Shown: positions 6,274 through 14,894 of the stretch, in pieces | How positions within the stretch are numbered: the stretch's first letter is position 1 | Layout of the letters: every line of letters starts with the position of its first letter | Assembly: GCF_001877785.1 (NCBI RefSeq) | Contig: NZ_MINN01000106.1 | Coordinates: forward strand, 62,001-126,000 | Reading direction: 5' to 3' | From: Rossellomorea aquimaris | GTDB taxonomy: Bacteria > Bacillota > Bacilli > Bacillales > Bacillaceae_B | DNA length: 64,000 bases | Notes under the pieces: generated by a model | What the model was told of the DNA's origin: nothing | What the model saw: the letters and a program-made list of their open reading frames with translations, nothing else | Database searches by the model: none | Made by a program: the position numbers and the translations under genes

Positions 6274-9018
6274 ATGACAGAAGAAAAGTTATTGATGGAG
6301 AAGTCGTTTTATGAAACTTTTTTAATAGACAGCGAATCAACCCTTCATCCTATTGAGGTGCTGGGGGCCGCGTTTGTGGAGGAGCAGCAGAACGAGCCCT
6401 ACGACCTGACCTACATCCGCTATGCGCAAGGTGAGGTGTATTTTCACAGCAAAGATTATGAAGCGGCCATCTTTAAATGGGAAAGCATCCTGAACGAGCT
6501 CGAGCCATGGGCCAAGAAGAACATCGCCGATTCGTATTATGCACTCGGCATGCTTTCTTCAGCGGAGGATGTGTACACGGGGATCTCGACTGAGAACCCG
6601 GTGCTGACGATGGAGATCTCCCTTCAGCTCTTCCATCTGTACATCGAAAGAAGCAAGCTGAAGTCGGCGTACCGCATCATTGAGAAAGCGCTGGGCATCG
6701 ATCCTGACTATCCGCATGTATCCCAGCTAGCGAAAACATTTTATGAAGAACAGCAGGATTGGAAAAATGCAGTCGGCCTTGCTGTGGGCGAGTCGATCCG
6801 GACAGGCAGTGAAATCTGGTTCCGATCCCTGCTGGAGTATGCAGAAATGGGTTATACGTCAGTATACACACCGAATTATTATTACGATGTGCTGATCGCG
6901 GTCTATGAAAAAGACCGTCCGTTATTCAGGGATCTTGTCCAGAGCTTATGGGCATCCTTCAGGGAAGTTCCGGAGACCCATATCGAATGGATGTCGACCG
7001 TCAACACGATCTTTGAATATGTGGAACCGGAGGCCGGCGAACGCTGGGGCGAGATCTCAGCCGAGTTCCAGAATGCTTATCTTCACTTCCTGGAAGAAGG
7101 TTATCTAGTAAAAGAAATCGAAGGCTTCATGCCGGATCTATTGACCAACTGGCTGAAAATCAGCAAGCATGACCAGCCGCTCTTTGCATCGGCCGCAGTG
7201 ATGGCCTGGAGTGACGTCTTCGCTTATTCCATGGATCCCGAGGTTGTCGAAGAAGCTGAGCGACTTCTGCTGCAAGGGGAATATCCCGCTTTCAAATTGG
7301 AAGAGACCCTGCTCCTGTTGAATAAGATCATCAGCTGGTCCGAAGGGAACGGGGCGCCTGTCTCCTATAAAACGCAGTGGATCGCCGAGCAGCTCCTCGA
7401 CACAAGCCAGCAATACCTTGTTGTTGCGGGCAGCGAATACAGCGGCAAATCTTCCTTTGTCCAATCCGTGCTGGGAGAAAGCGTGGGGGAGGCAGAGCAT
7501 TCGACTGTCGTATACAGATATCACCGCGACCAGGTCGAAGTGACAGAGGTCCATGAACGCGGAGCGGAGAAAGTGGAAAGCATCGCCGACTTCGAAGAGT
7601 TGATGGAGCGGGAATCCTTCGTCGAGTACCGGCTGCCTTCAGATTTCCTTCAAAAGAATGGGAGTGCGCTGATCGACGTCCAGGCAAACGGCAGGGGAAT
7701 GAAAGACCTGACTTCTTTCTATCCCGCTGCGGACGGCCTTCTTTATGTACTTAATGCAGATGCGCCATTCAACGCTGAAGACCGCAAGACACTGAGGACA
7801 TTGAAGGAGATTGGCCAGCACGTAAATGTGCATTTCCTTTTGAATAAAATGGATAAAATCGACCACGCCGGCCATTCTGAAGAAATCATCGAATCGGCCC
7901 GTACGAAAGCCAGGGAATGGTTCCCGTCGGCTGAAGTGCTCCCGTATTCATCGCTTGAAGCGGTTCACCTTCAGCAGCGGGACGTGGAAGCCTTCTTGAA
8001 AAATCAATATTTCCATAATCCAGGCGAGCTTAAGCGTGAGCGGAGAGTAAAGCTTTTCTATATGGTAAGGAAAACGCTGAAAGATCTGTACTCCCAGCGA
8101 AAGAATCAGGAACTTGGATTACAGGATGCGATCGAGAAAAACAAAGATATCCTTGTCCGCCTGAACGGCTTCCATACCTACCTGGAAGACATGCAAAATG
8201 ATAAAACAAAGGATATAAAAGACTCTTTCCGTAAAAAGAAAGAAGAGATGAAAAGAGAAATCTCGAGGAAAGTCCCTGAGATCCTTAGTGGCTGTTCGGA
8301 CCTGATCACGGAAGAAAGTGACTTCAGACAGATTCACACCGAATTGAATGAAGCGATGAATGCCAGGATTCAAACATATATTCAGGAAGACCTCATGCCG
8401 CGCTACATGATTTTACTGGAAAACTGGCTCCAGTCCTCAAGACAGGAATTGCAGGACGGCCAGGATTATTTACACGAAATGAGTACCACTTTCAATGAGT
8501 TATTTGGTAAAGACCGCGTTGTTCTGCAGTGCGATTTCCAAGTCGTCGACGATTGGAAAAGGGATGTAAGCCGGATGGGGACAAGGGCGCAGATCGATCA
8601 GGAGAATATACTTCTCAAGTTCAAGCCCGGCCAGTTCCTGCTGAAGAGTGCCGGCAAACTGTTCGGAGGAATCCCTCAGAACAAGAACCTGCTTCATACT
8701 CAGTACAAACGCTACTTGGAAAACGAAGATTATTCCGAAACAGCCGAATCGGTCGCGAACAAGTTTTTCGTCCAATTCGATTTGTTTGAAAAATCACTGG
8801 ATCAGGACGTTCAATCCTTTTTTGCGGAGCCGTTCAATCAGCTTGATCTTACGATTAAAGAGACAGAAGCAGAGGTGGCGGCAGAAGAAGAAACATTGAA
8901 AAAAATGAAAGAACATCCGGAACGCTATTTCGATCCAATTACTTTGTTTGAAGTGAAATTGCTTCATGATGAGTACAGGATGAAGGCCGGAGCCGGAAGT
9001 ACGCGTCCGTCTTATTGA
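6274..9018 (+). CDS. Large TPR / dynamin-like GTPase
   Basis: 914 residues. Residues about 35-170 read as tetratricopeptide helices (AQGEVYFHSKDYEAAIFKWESIL, ADSYYALGMLSSAEDVYTGI). A GTPase domain follows: P-loop GSEYSGKS at 386-393, a switch-like region after DVQANGRG, and the guanine-specificity motif NKMD at 524-527. The C-terminal 330 residues are long amphipathic helices, as in dynamin-family proteins, with a conserved-looking GQFLLKSAGKLFGG patch near 790 that could touch membrane. No signal peptide or clear transmembrane helix. AACGGAGGAC precedes the ATG. Single-gene unit with its own terminator; role unknown, membrane remodelling or stress response is a guess from the fold. Confidence 0.75.
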   Translation: MTEEKLLMEKSFYETFLIDSESTLHPIEVLGAAFVEEQQNEPYDLTYIRYAQGEVYFHSKDYEAAIFKWESILNELEPWAKKNIADSYYALGMLSSAEDVYTGISTENPVLTMEISLQLFHLYIERSKLKSAYRIIEKALGIDPDYPHVSQLAKTFYEEQQDWKNAVGLAVGESIRTGSEIWFRSLLEYAEMGYTSVYTPNYYYDVLIAVYEKDRPLFRDLVQSLWASFREVPETHIEWMSTVNTIFEYVEPEAGERWGEISAEFQNAYLHFLEEGYLVKEIEGFMPDLLTNWLKISKHDQPLFASAAVMAWSDVFAYSMDPEVVEEAERLLLQGEYPAFKLEETLLLLNKIISWSEGNGAPVSYKTQWIAEQLLDTSQQYLVVAGSEYSGKSSFVQSVLGESVGEAEHSTVVYRYHRDQVEVTEVHERGAEKVESIADFEELMERESFVEYRLPSDFLQKNGSALIDVQANGRGMKDLTSFYPAADGLLYVLNADAPFNAEDRKTLRTLKEIGQHVNVHFLLNKMDKIDHAGHSEEIIESARTKAREWFPSAEVLPYSSLEAVHLQQRDVEAFLKNQYFHNPGELKRERRVKLFYMVRKTLKDLYSQRKNQELGLQDAIEKNKDILVRLNGFHTYLEDMQNDKTKDIKDSFRKKKEEMKREISRKVPEILSGCSDLITEESDFRQIHTELNEAMNARIQTYIQEDLMPRYMILLENWLQSSRQELQDGQDYLHEMSTTFNELFGKDRVVLQCDFQVVDDWKRDVSRMGTRAQIDQENILLKFKPGQFLLKSAGKLFGGIPQNKNLLHTQYKRYLENEDYSETAESVANKFFVQFDLFEKSLDQDVQSFFAEPFNQLDLTIKETEAEVAAEEETLKKMKEHPERYFDPITLFEVKLLHDEYRMKAGAGSTRPSY

Positions 9019-9034
9019 TGTGAATAGTGGGAAG

Positions 9035-9072
9035 AGCCGATTCGCTTTTGGTGAATCGGCTTTTTGTTGTTT
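9035..9072 (+). terminator. Terminator after the GTPase gene
   Basis: AGCCGATTCGC / GTGAATCGGCT stem with TTTTTGTTG tail. Confidence 0.9.
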
Positions 9073-9132
9073 TTTTAGGGAAAGAAGTTGATCGGGGTGG
9101 AGGTGGTGAGTGAGATGTTTTCAGGCGGGTAG

Positions 9133-9480
9133 GTTTAGGGTATTTTTGGTGAGTGATGGAATTAATCCTGATATTCGAAGGTTATTCCGTGGAATTCGAA
9201 GATTATAGCCTGAAATTCAGAGAAAAAGGATGGCTTTTGAAAGATTACCGGCTGAAATTAAAAGATTTCGCGGCTACTCCTTTATACCCGTAGCAAAGGT
9301 GACACCGGTTAGGTCGTTAGAGTGGTTGGGTATTGGTCATTTTTGGTAAGTGACGGAATTAATCCTGAAATTCGAAGATTATCCATCAGAATTCGAAGAT
9401 TATTGCCTGGAATTCAAAGAAAAAGTGCAGTTTTCAAAAGATTACACCCAAAAATTAAAAGATTCCACCGATTCTGTCCA
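9133..9480. repeat. Duplicated block holding two 5-unit, 21-bp arrays (core ATTCGAAGATTA)
   Basis: ATTCGAAG-like cores fall at 9173, 9194, 9215, 9236 and 9257 and again at 9370, 9391, 9412, 9433 and 9454: an exact 21-bp step, five units each. The two arrays and the flank in front of them (TTTTTGGTRAGTGAYGGAATT) are copies of one block displaced by 197 bp. Translation would give a 7-residue repeat (EIRRLSI-type), but there is no start signal or family match. The rest of 9019-9753 holds no gene; 9541-9690 has vaguely similar 18-20 base repetition around CGCCAATTA that is too degraded to define. Confidence 0.85.
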
Positions 9481-9700
9481 TTCCGGCGGCTCCATGATAG
9501 CGCTCATTGAGTCAAATCGTTGATTATAAGCCATTCGGAAGTGCAATCATTACGCACACTGCGTCAAAAATGCCGATATCGTCCATAAAACCTCAATAAA
9601 CATCAACCAAACGCCAATTAAGCCCCAAAGCACCGATTACAAACGCAGCTCGCTCCACCCCGACAACGCCAATTACACCCATACAACCTTAATCAAAAAT

Positions 9701-9734
9701 AAAAACCCCCGGAGCGCCGCTCGCTCCGGGGGTC
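9701..9734 (-). terminator. Terminator of the GntR-ABC-sigma operon
   Basis: CCCCCGGAGCG / CGCTCCGGGGG stem with the T run on the minus strand. Confidence 0.9.
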
Positions 9735-9753
9735 CACCCAATAATCCAACAAA

Positions 9754-10290
9754 TCAAGCGGTCTTATTCAATAATACATTCAACTGCTTCCTGGCCCGGT
9801 GGTACCGGGTTTTGACCGTAGCAGGGTTAAGGTCGAGCCTGCGGGCGATCTCTTTATCGCTCAGCCCGTGGATTGCTTTTAATCGGAGGACTTCCTGCTG
9901 CGCAGCAGGAAGCATCCCAATCCCCGTTTCAATCTCTTCTTCCAGCAGGTGAAAGTCCACTTCGGATTCTACCAATCCCGATGAACTTTCGATAAACGGA
10001 GAATCATAGGTTTCCTGATCGTCAACCAGTTCCTCCCGGCGCCTTGATTCCTTCCGGATGAAGTCGATGGCTGTTCGGCTGGCGATCGATGAAAGCCATC
10101 CTTGGATTTTTCTGAAGTCAATCAGGGTGTCCCATTTCCGGTATGCTTTCATGAACGTTTCCTGTACGATGTCTTCTGATACATGGACGTCCTTGGTCAA
10201 TTTATAGGCGATATGGTAAATCAATCTGTGAAATTGCATATATACCTCCTCGAATGACGGAGATTCAATGTGTATGAGTTTGGCACTCAA
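9754..10290 (-). CDS. ECF-type RNA polymerase sigma factor
   Basis: 178 residues. Region 2 is clear (FHRLIYHIAYKLTKDVHVSEDIVQETFMKAYRKWD), followed by region 2.4 (IQGWLSSIASRTAIDFIRK) and a region 4 HTH near the C terminus (LPAAQQEVLRLKAIHGLSDKEIARRLDLNPATVKTRYHRARKQL). TTG start at 10290 with GAGGTGAT 7 bases upstream. It is the last gene after the GntR regulator, ABC ATPase and permease, 30 bases behind the permease; no anti-sigma gene lies beside it, which is unusual for this class and suggests control by the operon's GntR regulator or by the permease itself (inference). Confidence 0.88.
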   Translation of the reverse strand: MSAKLIHIESPSFEEVYMQFHRLIYHIAYKLTKDVHVSEDIVQETFMKAYRKWDTLIDFRKIQGWLSSIASRTAIDFIRKESRRREELVDDQETYDSPFIESSSGLVESEVDFHLLEEEIETGIGMLPAAQQEVLRLKAIHGLSDKEIARRLDLNPATVKTRYHRARKQLNVLLNKTA

Positions 10291-10320
10291 TGGATATCAC
10301 CTCGATTCTTTCTCATTACA

Positions 10321-12321
10321 TTATTCAAAAGCTTGTTTTACAAAGGAAGGGGTGTCTGCTTCGGTCAGACCCATCACTTCAACATGCGGCTGTCCTTTGT
10401 ATTTGATGCCGACGAGATATGGATCTTTCTGTCGGTCATAACTGAGTTTCCCCAGTATTTCATTCAGCTTTTCTTTATCATTAATCTCAAGCCCGGTTCC
10501 CTGTTCCTTCAGTGAAGGGAAGATGTCGCCGGGGTAATCTGCTTTCATCAATTCACGGGTATGTTCTTTTTTATCGATGACATAGATCCAATCGATGTCA
10601 TCCGCTGTCACTTTAATTTTCTCCAGATATCCTTTATCGCGAAGCCATTGTTCAAAGTCATCATACGTATTGCGTACGCTTATGCCTGTTCGCTGGTTAT
10701 TGGATAACAGAACTTCAACGGAGAATGTACTCAGTCTGTTTTGATCGTCGAAGCTCTCTTTGTAAATTTCTTTCTTTAAGATATCGATTGCTTCTTTGAT
10801 TTCTTCAGGGTCGACAATCGTGACGGTCTTTCCAGCGGTGTACTCCTGGTGAAGCGTCAATTTATCGATTTTCTCTTCATCGATCTGGAAGATGTCGTTC
10901 GTCGCTTCTTTGTATTCCCGGGTTTCGTATAAAGCCGAGTAGTACTCTTCCAGATCACCTTGCTCGATTTCGTAGCTTCGGACCATCGTGCTTCCGTCTT
11001 CTAATTCATAGTAAAAGAATGCAGGCATCCGGTCGTAGTAACCCGCAGGCGTTTCTCCTTTTTCAATGACCGCTTTGTGGAGATTCCTTACAGCTTTGAT
11101 CGAATCGGCTTTTTTCAGCATTGGATCGCGTTTGATATCGGGTACGAAACCGTCCTCGCTGCTCACCATGATTTCACTGTCATTGTTAAATAAGTCATAA
11201 TAGCTGTAGCCGACATACGCTTTCTTGATGCTGCCTGCTTCAGGCACTTTCTTTTCGTATTGAAAAAGGTCGAATTGGAACAGGAATGAAGCGGCACCGA
11301 TCACAAGCAGGTAAACAACGTACCCTTTCCAGTGGTGAAAGACTCTCCAGTGTTTTTGTAAAATCATTTCGGCAACATAATAGCCGATCAGGGCACCAAC
11401 GACGTATCCGAACCACATCCAATATCCCTGTCCCTGTACTTCGGTGAAGTACATACCGCCGACAAGCATCGCGCAGAAAGTCACACTGTATTTAAAAATC
11501 GGCTGAAGGAGTTTGAATGTGATCGGCTGTGATGCTGTTTCGATTTTTCTATTTTTATAGAGTAGAAGAGCCAGTACATAGAATAAAATCGTCAATCCTG
11601 CATAAATCAGTGCGTCCCATCCTGAGATCATTTTGTTTTCGAGCATGGCCGCCTTGACGATCGGTGAATATTCTTCAATCTTGATGTTGTAATAGTATTC
11701 GGTCGGATAGCCGAACAAGAGCTGCTTCAGGCTGAAGGTAACCAATAAGAACATTCCTGCCGGCAATAACAGGATGATGTAGGTCAACGCGCCTTGCACA
11801 GCCGAAAGGCCTGTAACCATGGCGATGAAAGTTCCCGTCAAGAAGAAAAGGAAGGACATCAGCAGTGTGATTCCGGACCAGGCGAAGATGTCTGCTGCAT
11901 CAATGTAAAGATTAAGTTCAGTAATCCAATAGAGTACTAGAAGGAATAGTGTATTCAGCAGTATCGGGATCAGCAGGATGCCCAGGCCAGTGAGCAAAGC
12001 ATGATGGAAAATCTTGTCCCGTTTGATTGGCAGACTATGAATGAAATCCGCCGGATGTTTTACGTGCAAGTATCGGAACAGAAACACTGCCAGCAATACC
12101 GGGATAAGGAATAAAAGCCCCATTTGAATCGGATATTGCATTTTGAAAAGATTTTCATAGATATTGTTGTAATAAGTGAGATTGGGATTCGTCAGTTTAC
12201 CCAGGATGTCGATCGGAAGTGCAAACAGCAGCCCGATAAAATAAACGATTCCCAGCCAGCCTACACTCCGCAGGCTCTGCATAATCAGTTCCTTATTAAT
12301 CCAAGATGTTCTGGATGGCAT
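10321..12321 (-). CDS. ABC transporter permease with large C-terminal domain
   Basis: About 666 residues. The first 330 contain ten or so membrane helices, starting NKELIMQSLRSVGWLGIVYFIGLLFALPIDILG and with an IHSLPIKRDKIFHHALL cytoplasmic segment typical of bacitracin/YtrC-type permeases. The last 270 residues after YLLVIGAASFLFQFDLF are soluble, charged, rich in Tyr and Asp (YVGYSYYDLFNND, EEIKEAIDILKKE), probably outside the membrane. Start chosen at 12321 (GGGGG upstream); an ATG at 12342 is also possible. It overlaps the ATPase gene end, as expected for a coupled pair. Confidence 0.75.
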   Translation of the reverse strand: MPSRTSWINKELIMQSLRSVGWLGIVYFIGLLFALPIDILGKLTNPNLTYYNNIYENLFKMQYPIQMGLLFLIPVLLAVFLFRYLHVKHPADFIHSLPIKRDKIFHHALLTGLGILLIPILLNTLFLLVLYWITELNLYIDAADIFAWSGITLLMSFLFFLTGTFIAMVTGLSAVQGALTYIILLLPAGMFLLVTFSLKQLLFGYPTEYYYNIKIEEYSPIVKAAMLENKMISGWDALIYAGLTILFYVLALLLYKNRKIETASQPITFKLLQPIFKYSVTFCAMLVGGMYFTEVQGQGYWMWFGYVVGALIGYYVAEMILQKHWRVFHHWKGYVVYLLVIGAASFLFQFDLFQYEKKVPEAGSIKKAYVGYSYYDLFNNDSEIMVSSEDGFVPDIKRDPMLKKADSIKAVRNLHKAVIEKGETPAGYYDRMPAFFYYELEDGSTMVRSYEIEQGDLEEYYSALYETREYKEATNDIFQIDEEKIDKLTLHQEYTAGKTVTIVDPEEIKEAIDILKKEIYKESFDDQNRLSTFSVEVLLSNNQRTGISVRNTYDDFEQWLRDKGYLEKIKVTADDIDWIYVIDKKEHTRELMKADYPGDIFPSLKEQGTGLEINDKEKLNEILGKLSYDRQKDPYLVGIKYKGQPHVEVMGLTEADTPSFVKQAFE

Positions 12322-13195
12322 ATCCAACATCCCCCATTTCATATATAAAGATTTCTTCCAGCGTCAGCGGCAGTAAGTCGAAAATGACAGGATGATAGGA
12401 ACGGATCAGCCTCTCGACATCTTCATGTTCACCGCGCACGATGCATAATAATACACTGCCCCTCGTTTCTTTATGAAGGACGTCCAACTTGTTGAACAGT
12501 CCGTCGGGGACATCCCCTTTAAAGGCGAGCTGGATTTTATGGATGCCTGATTTAAGGTCATCGAGTTCTTTTTCAAGCAGGAACCTGCCTTGATGAAGGA
12601 TAGCGATATGATCGCAGATATCCTCGACCTCTCTCAGGTTGTGGGAGGAAATCAGGATCGTCATTTCCCTCTCAGCCACTTCTGTGATCAGTACATTTTT
12701 TAATTTCTTCCTGACAACAGGGTCAAGTCCGTCAATCGGTTCGTCCAGCACCAGTACATCGGGCTTGGCAGACAGGGCGAGGATAAAGGAAGCCTGGCGC
12801 TGTACCCCTTTAGAGTATTTGTGCAGTTTCTTATGGATGTCGATTTCAAACAATGCCGTCAGCCTATGATAATATTCCTCATCCCAGCGGCTGTAAGTAT
12901 TCTTATAAAATTGAGCCATCTGCTTCAGTGTATAGTGGGTAAAAAAGAACGGCTGATCCGGTAGGAAGACGACTTTTTCCTTGATTGGGGTCATTTCGAA
13001 TACCGTCTGGCCATCCACCGTGATCTCTCCCTGATCAGCCTTTAAAATCCCTGCAATCGTGCGCAGCAAAGTGGTCTTGCCTGCACCATTGGAACCGAGC
13101 AGTCCGTAGATGGATCCCTTTTCAATGGAAAATGAAATATTATGAATGATTTCGGTTCTGTCAAATGCTTTACTCACACCTTTAATCTCAATCAT
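12296..13195 (-). CDS. ABC transporter ATP-binding protein (YtrB-like)
   Basis: 299 residues. Walker A GSNGAGKTT, a degenerate signature YSKGVQRQ, Walker B VLVLDEPIDGLDP and the switch His in ISSHNL. The C-terminal 80 residues are the extra regulatory part seen in YtrB/YhcH-type ATPases. Overlaps the GntR gene by 8 bases and feeds the 10321-12321 permease; likely exports or detoxifies a cell-envelope-active compound, judged from family only. Confidence 0.88.
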   Translation of the reverse strand: MIEIKGVSKAFDRTEIIHNISFSIEKGSIYGLLGSNGAGKTTLLRTIAGILKADQGEITVDGQTVFEMTPIKEKVVFLPDQPFFFTHYTLKQMAQFYKNTYSRWDEEYYHRLTALFEIDIHKKLHKYSKGVQRQASFILALSAKPDVLVLDEPIDGLDPVVRKKLKNVLITEVAEREMTILISSHNLREVEDICDHIAILHQGRFLLEKELDDLKSGIHKIQLAFKGDVPDGLFNKLDVLHKETRGSVLLCIVRGEHEDVERLIRSYHPVIFDLLPLTLEEIFIYEMGDVGYAIQNILD

Positions 13196-13577
13196 CAGCT
13201 TGATTCCCCCCGACTGATGCCTCGATATCGGCGATCAATTCTTTTAAATCTTCAACGGTGATCCCTAAGTACAGGGCTTCCGATAAGAGTCTTGTTAGTT
13301 CTTCTTTCACTTTCATGATTTTCTCCGCATTTTGGATGTGACTTGAAGGATTGACAAAGCTACCTCTCCCTTTCACTGAATAAATATATCCTTGAAATTC
13401 AAGTTCCCTATATGCTTTCTGGATTGTGTTTGGATTGATCGTCAGCTGCTGAGCCAAGGTACGTACTGACGGGAGCTGCTCATCCGGCTTCAGCACCTCA
13501 TTGATTATCAGTTCTTTCAGCTTTTCCACCAACTGTTCGTAAATGGGCTTCCGGCTTCTTAAATCGAGTTCAAACAT
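13188..13577 (-). CDS. GntR-family (YtrA subfamily) transcriptional regulator
   Basis: About 129 residues: winged helix MFELDLRSRKPIYEQLVEKLKELI, EQLPSVRTLAQQLTINPNTIQKAYRELEFQGYIYSVKGRGSFV, then a short helical dimerisation tail and no ligand domain, as in YtrA. Start chosen at 13577 (GGGAGGGT ribosome binding site); an in-frame ATG at 13649 lies upstream of the operator. It is the first gene of the operon and very likely represses it through the palindrome at 13591. Confidence 0.88.
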   Translation of the reverse strand: MFELDLRSRKPIYEQLVEKLKELIINEVLKPDEQLPSVRTLAQQLTINPNTIQKAYRELEFQGYIYSVKGRGSFVNPSSHIQNAEKIMKVKEELTRLLSEALYLGITVEDLKELIADIEASVGGNQADD

Positions 13578-13590
13578 ATCCACCCTCCCA

Positions 13591-13602
13591 ACTGTATACA
13601 GT
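13591..13602. promoter_or_regulatory. Probable GntR operator and promoter
   Basis: ACTGTATACAGT is a perfect 12-bp palindrome 14 bases ahead of the regulator start. On the minus strand TTAACT and TACACT (16-base spacer) form a plausible promoter directly upstream, so the palindrome sits over the transcription start, as expected for autorepression. Confidence 0.6.
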
Positions 13603-13692
13603 GTACTATGTGTCTTAATACAGTTAAAGTATATAACATGTTCTTCCATTTTAGAAGAGTTTTTTGGAAAAAATTTTTCGGTTCGTAATAAC

Positions 13693-13928
13693 GCTGTTGA
13701 TTTCCGTGGAAGACTTCGCTTTCCGCGGGTAGCGCGTGAGCCTTCTCGTCACTGCGTTCCTGCGGGGTCTCACCTTTCCAGCTGTTATAAGCCAAACCGG
13801 CCTGGAAGGCAAAGAACGCCTTCTTGGCCGATTCGTCTTATGCCACACGCATCTCTTCAAAGCCCTTCCGCTTTTCTGATTAGCTGCTTTTCCCGCAGGA
13901 GTCTACGTCTTCCACTCCAATCAACAGC
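13693..13928 (-). repeat. R1 repeat with nested R2' element
   Basis: Ends are GCTGTTGATTTCC and TCAACAGC in inverted order; inside are the R1 marks TTTCCGCGGG and CCCGCAGGAGTC. Between GTCTCAC and CCCGCAGG lies a second palindrome, 13776-13880 (CCAGCTGTTATAAG ... CTTCCGCTTTTC), not present in simple R1 copies. The gap 13578-14102 holds nothing else but the GntR promoter and the leader of the next gene. Confidence 0.9.
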
Positions 13929-14102
13929 TGGAACACCTACAACCAAGATTAACTCTTTATCGGAATTCTTCCGAAAAGCGAACTCTCGTTATTAAACCTT
14001 TGCTGCATGGCAAACGTCCAATATTGTAAGAAGGTCAATATTCCAAATAAGGGAATTTATGTTAGCATGGAGAAATACTGCATAAGGGAAGAGGGGGACA
14101 TC

Positions 14103-14891
14103 ATGGAAAAGAGAGAAGAGCCGATTTTGTTGATTAGAGGACTTGGGAAGAGATATGGGAGCAAGGAAGTGTTGAGAGGAATCGATCTGGAGGTCCATAA
14201 GGGTCAGATCATTGGATATATCGGGCCGAACGGGGCAGGGAAAAGTACGACGGTCAAGATCATCCTCGGCCTCGAGGAGGGGTATTCCGGAGAGGTGTGC
14301 CTGTTTGGGAAGAATATTTCAGGACAATCGTCAGCTTATAAAAAGAGGATTGGATATGTACCGGAAGTGGCCGACCTGTATGATAACCTGACAGCCGAGG
14401 AATATTTGACGTTCATCGGTGAGCTTTACGGGCTAGAGCCTGATGAGGCCGGGGAGCGGGCTGGAAAGTTGACTGCTTTATTCGGGCTGGAGGAAGTCTA
14501 TCAATCTCGGATTGCATCCTATTCGAAAGGGATGAAGCAAAAGATCCTGATTATATCCAGTCTCCTGCATAATCCCGACATTTTGTTTTTTGATGAGCCG
14601 ATTAACGGACTCGATGCCAACTCCGTCATGGTCTTTAAGGAGCTTCTTGCCCAGTTGGCGGCTCAGGGGAAAACCATATTCTATTCTTCCCACATCATGG
14701 ATGTCGTCGAAAAGATCAGCAGCCGGATCATTCTTTTACATAATGGTTTGATTGTGGCGGATGGCAGTTTCGAAGAATTAAAGAATACGAACAGTGAAGG
14801 GACGCTGGAGGAAATCTTCAACCAATTGACCGGTTTCGATGAACATAAAGAAACGGCAGAGAAGATTGTTTCGGTTGTTCAAGGGGTCTAG
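14103..14891 (+). CDS. ABC transporter ATP-binding protein
   Basis: 263 residues. Walker A GPNGAGKST, Q-loop in YVPEVADLYDNLT, a signature of the SYSKGMKQK type, Walker B ILFFDEPINGLD and SSHIMD switch. Start chosen at 14103 (AGAGGGGG before ATG); an in-frame ATG at 14007 has no ribosome binding site. Paired with the permease that starts 3 bases after its stop. Export substrate cannot be inferred. Confidence 0.85.
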   Translation: MEKREEPILLIRGLGKRYGSKEVLRGIDLEVHKGQIIGYIGPNGAGKSTTVKIILGLEEGYSGEVCLFGKNISGQSSAYKKRIGYVPEVADLYDNLTAEEYLTFIGELYGLEPDEAGERAGKLTALFGLEEVYQSRIASYSKGMKQKILIISSLLHNPDILFFDEPINGLDANSVMVFKELLAQLAAQGKTIFYSSHIMDVVEKISSRIILLHNGLIVADGSFEELKNTNSEGTLEEIFNQLTGFDEHKETAEKIVSVVQGV

Positions 14892-14894
14892 GGG

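Noticed and set aside
9322-9510. 62-codon frame with a seven-residue repeat (IRRLSIR-type)
   Set aside because: It arises because the 21-bp array step is a multiple of three; the first array copy does not keep the frame, and there is no start signal.
13543-13995. 150-codon plus-strand frame
   Set aside because: It lies over the GntR promoter and an R1/R2' composite, antisense to the regulator start; no domain.
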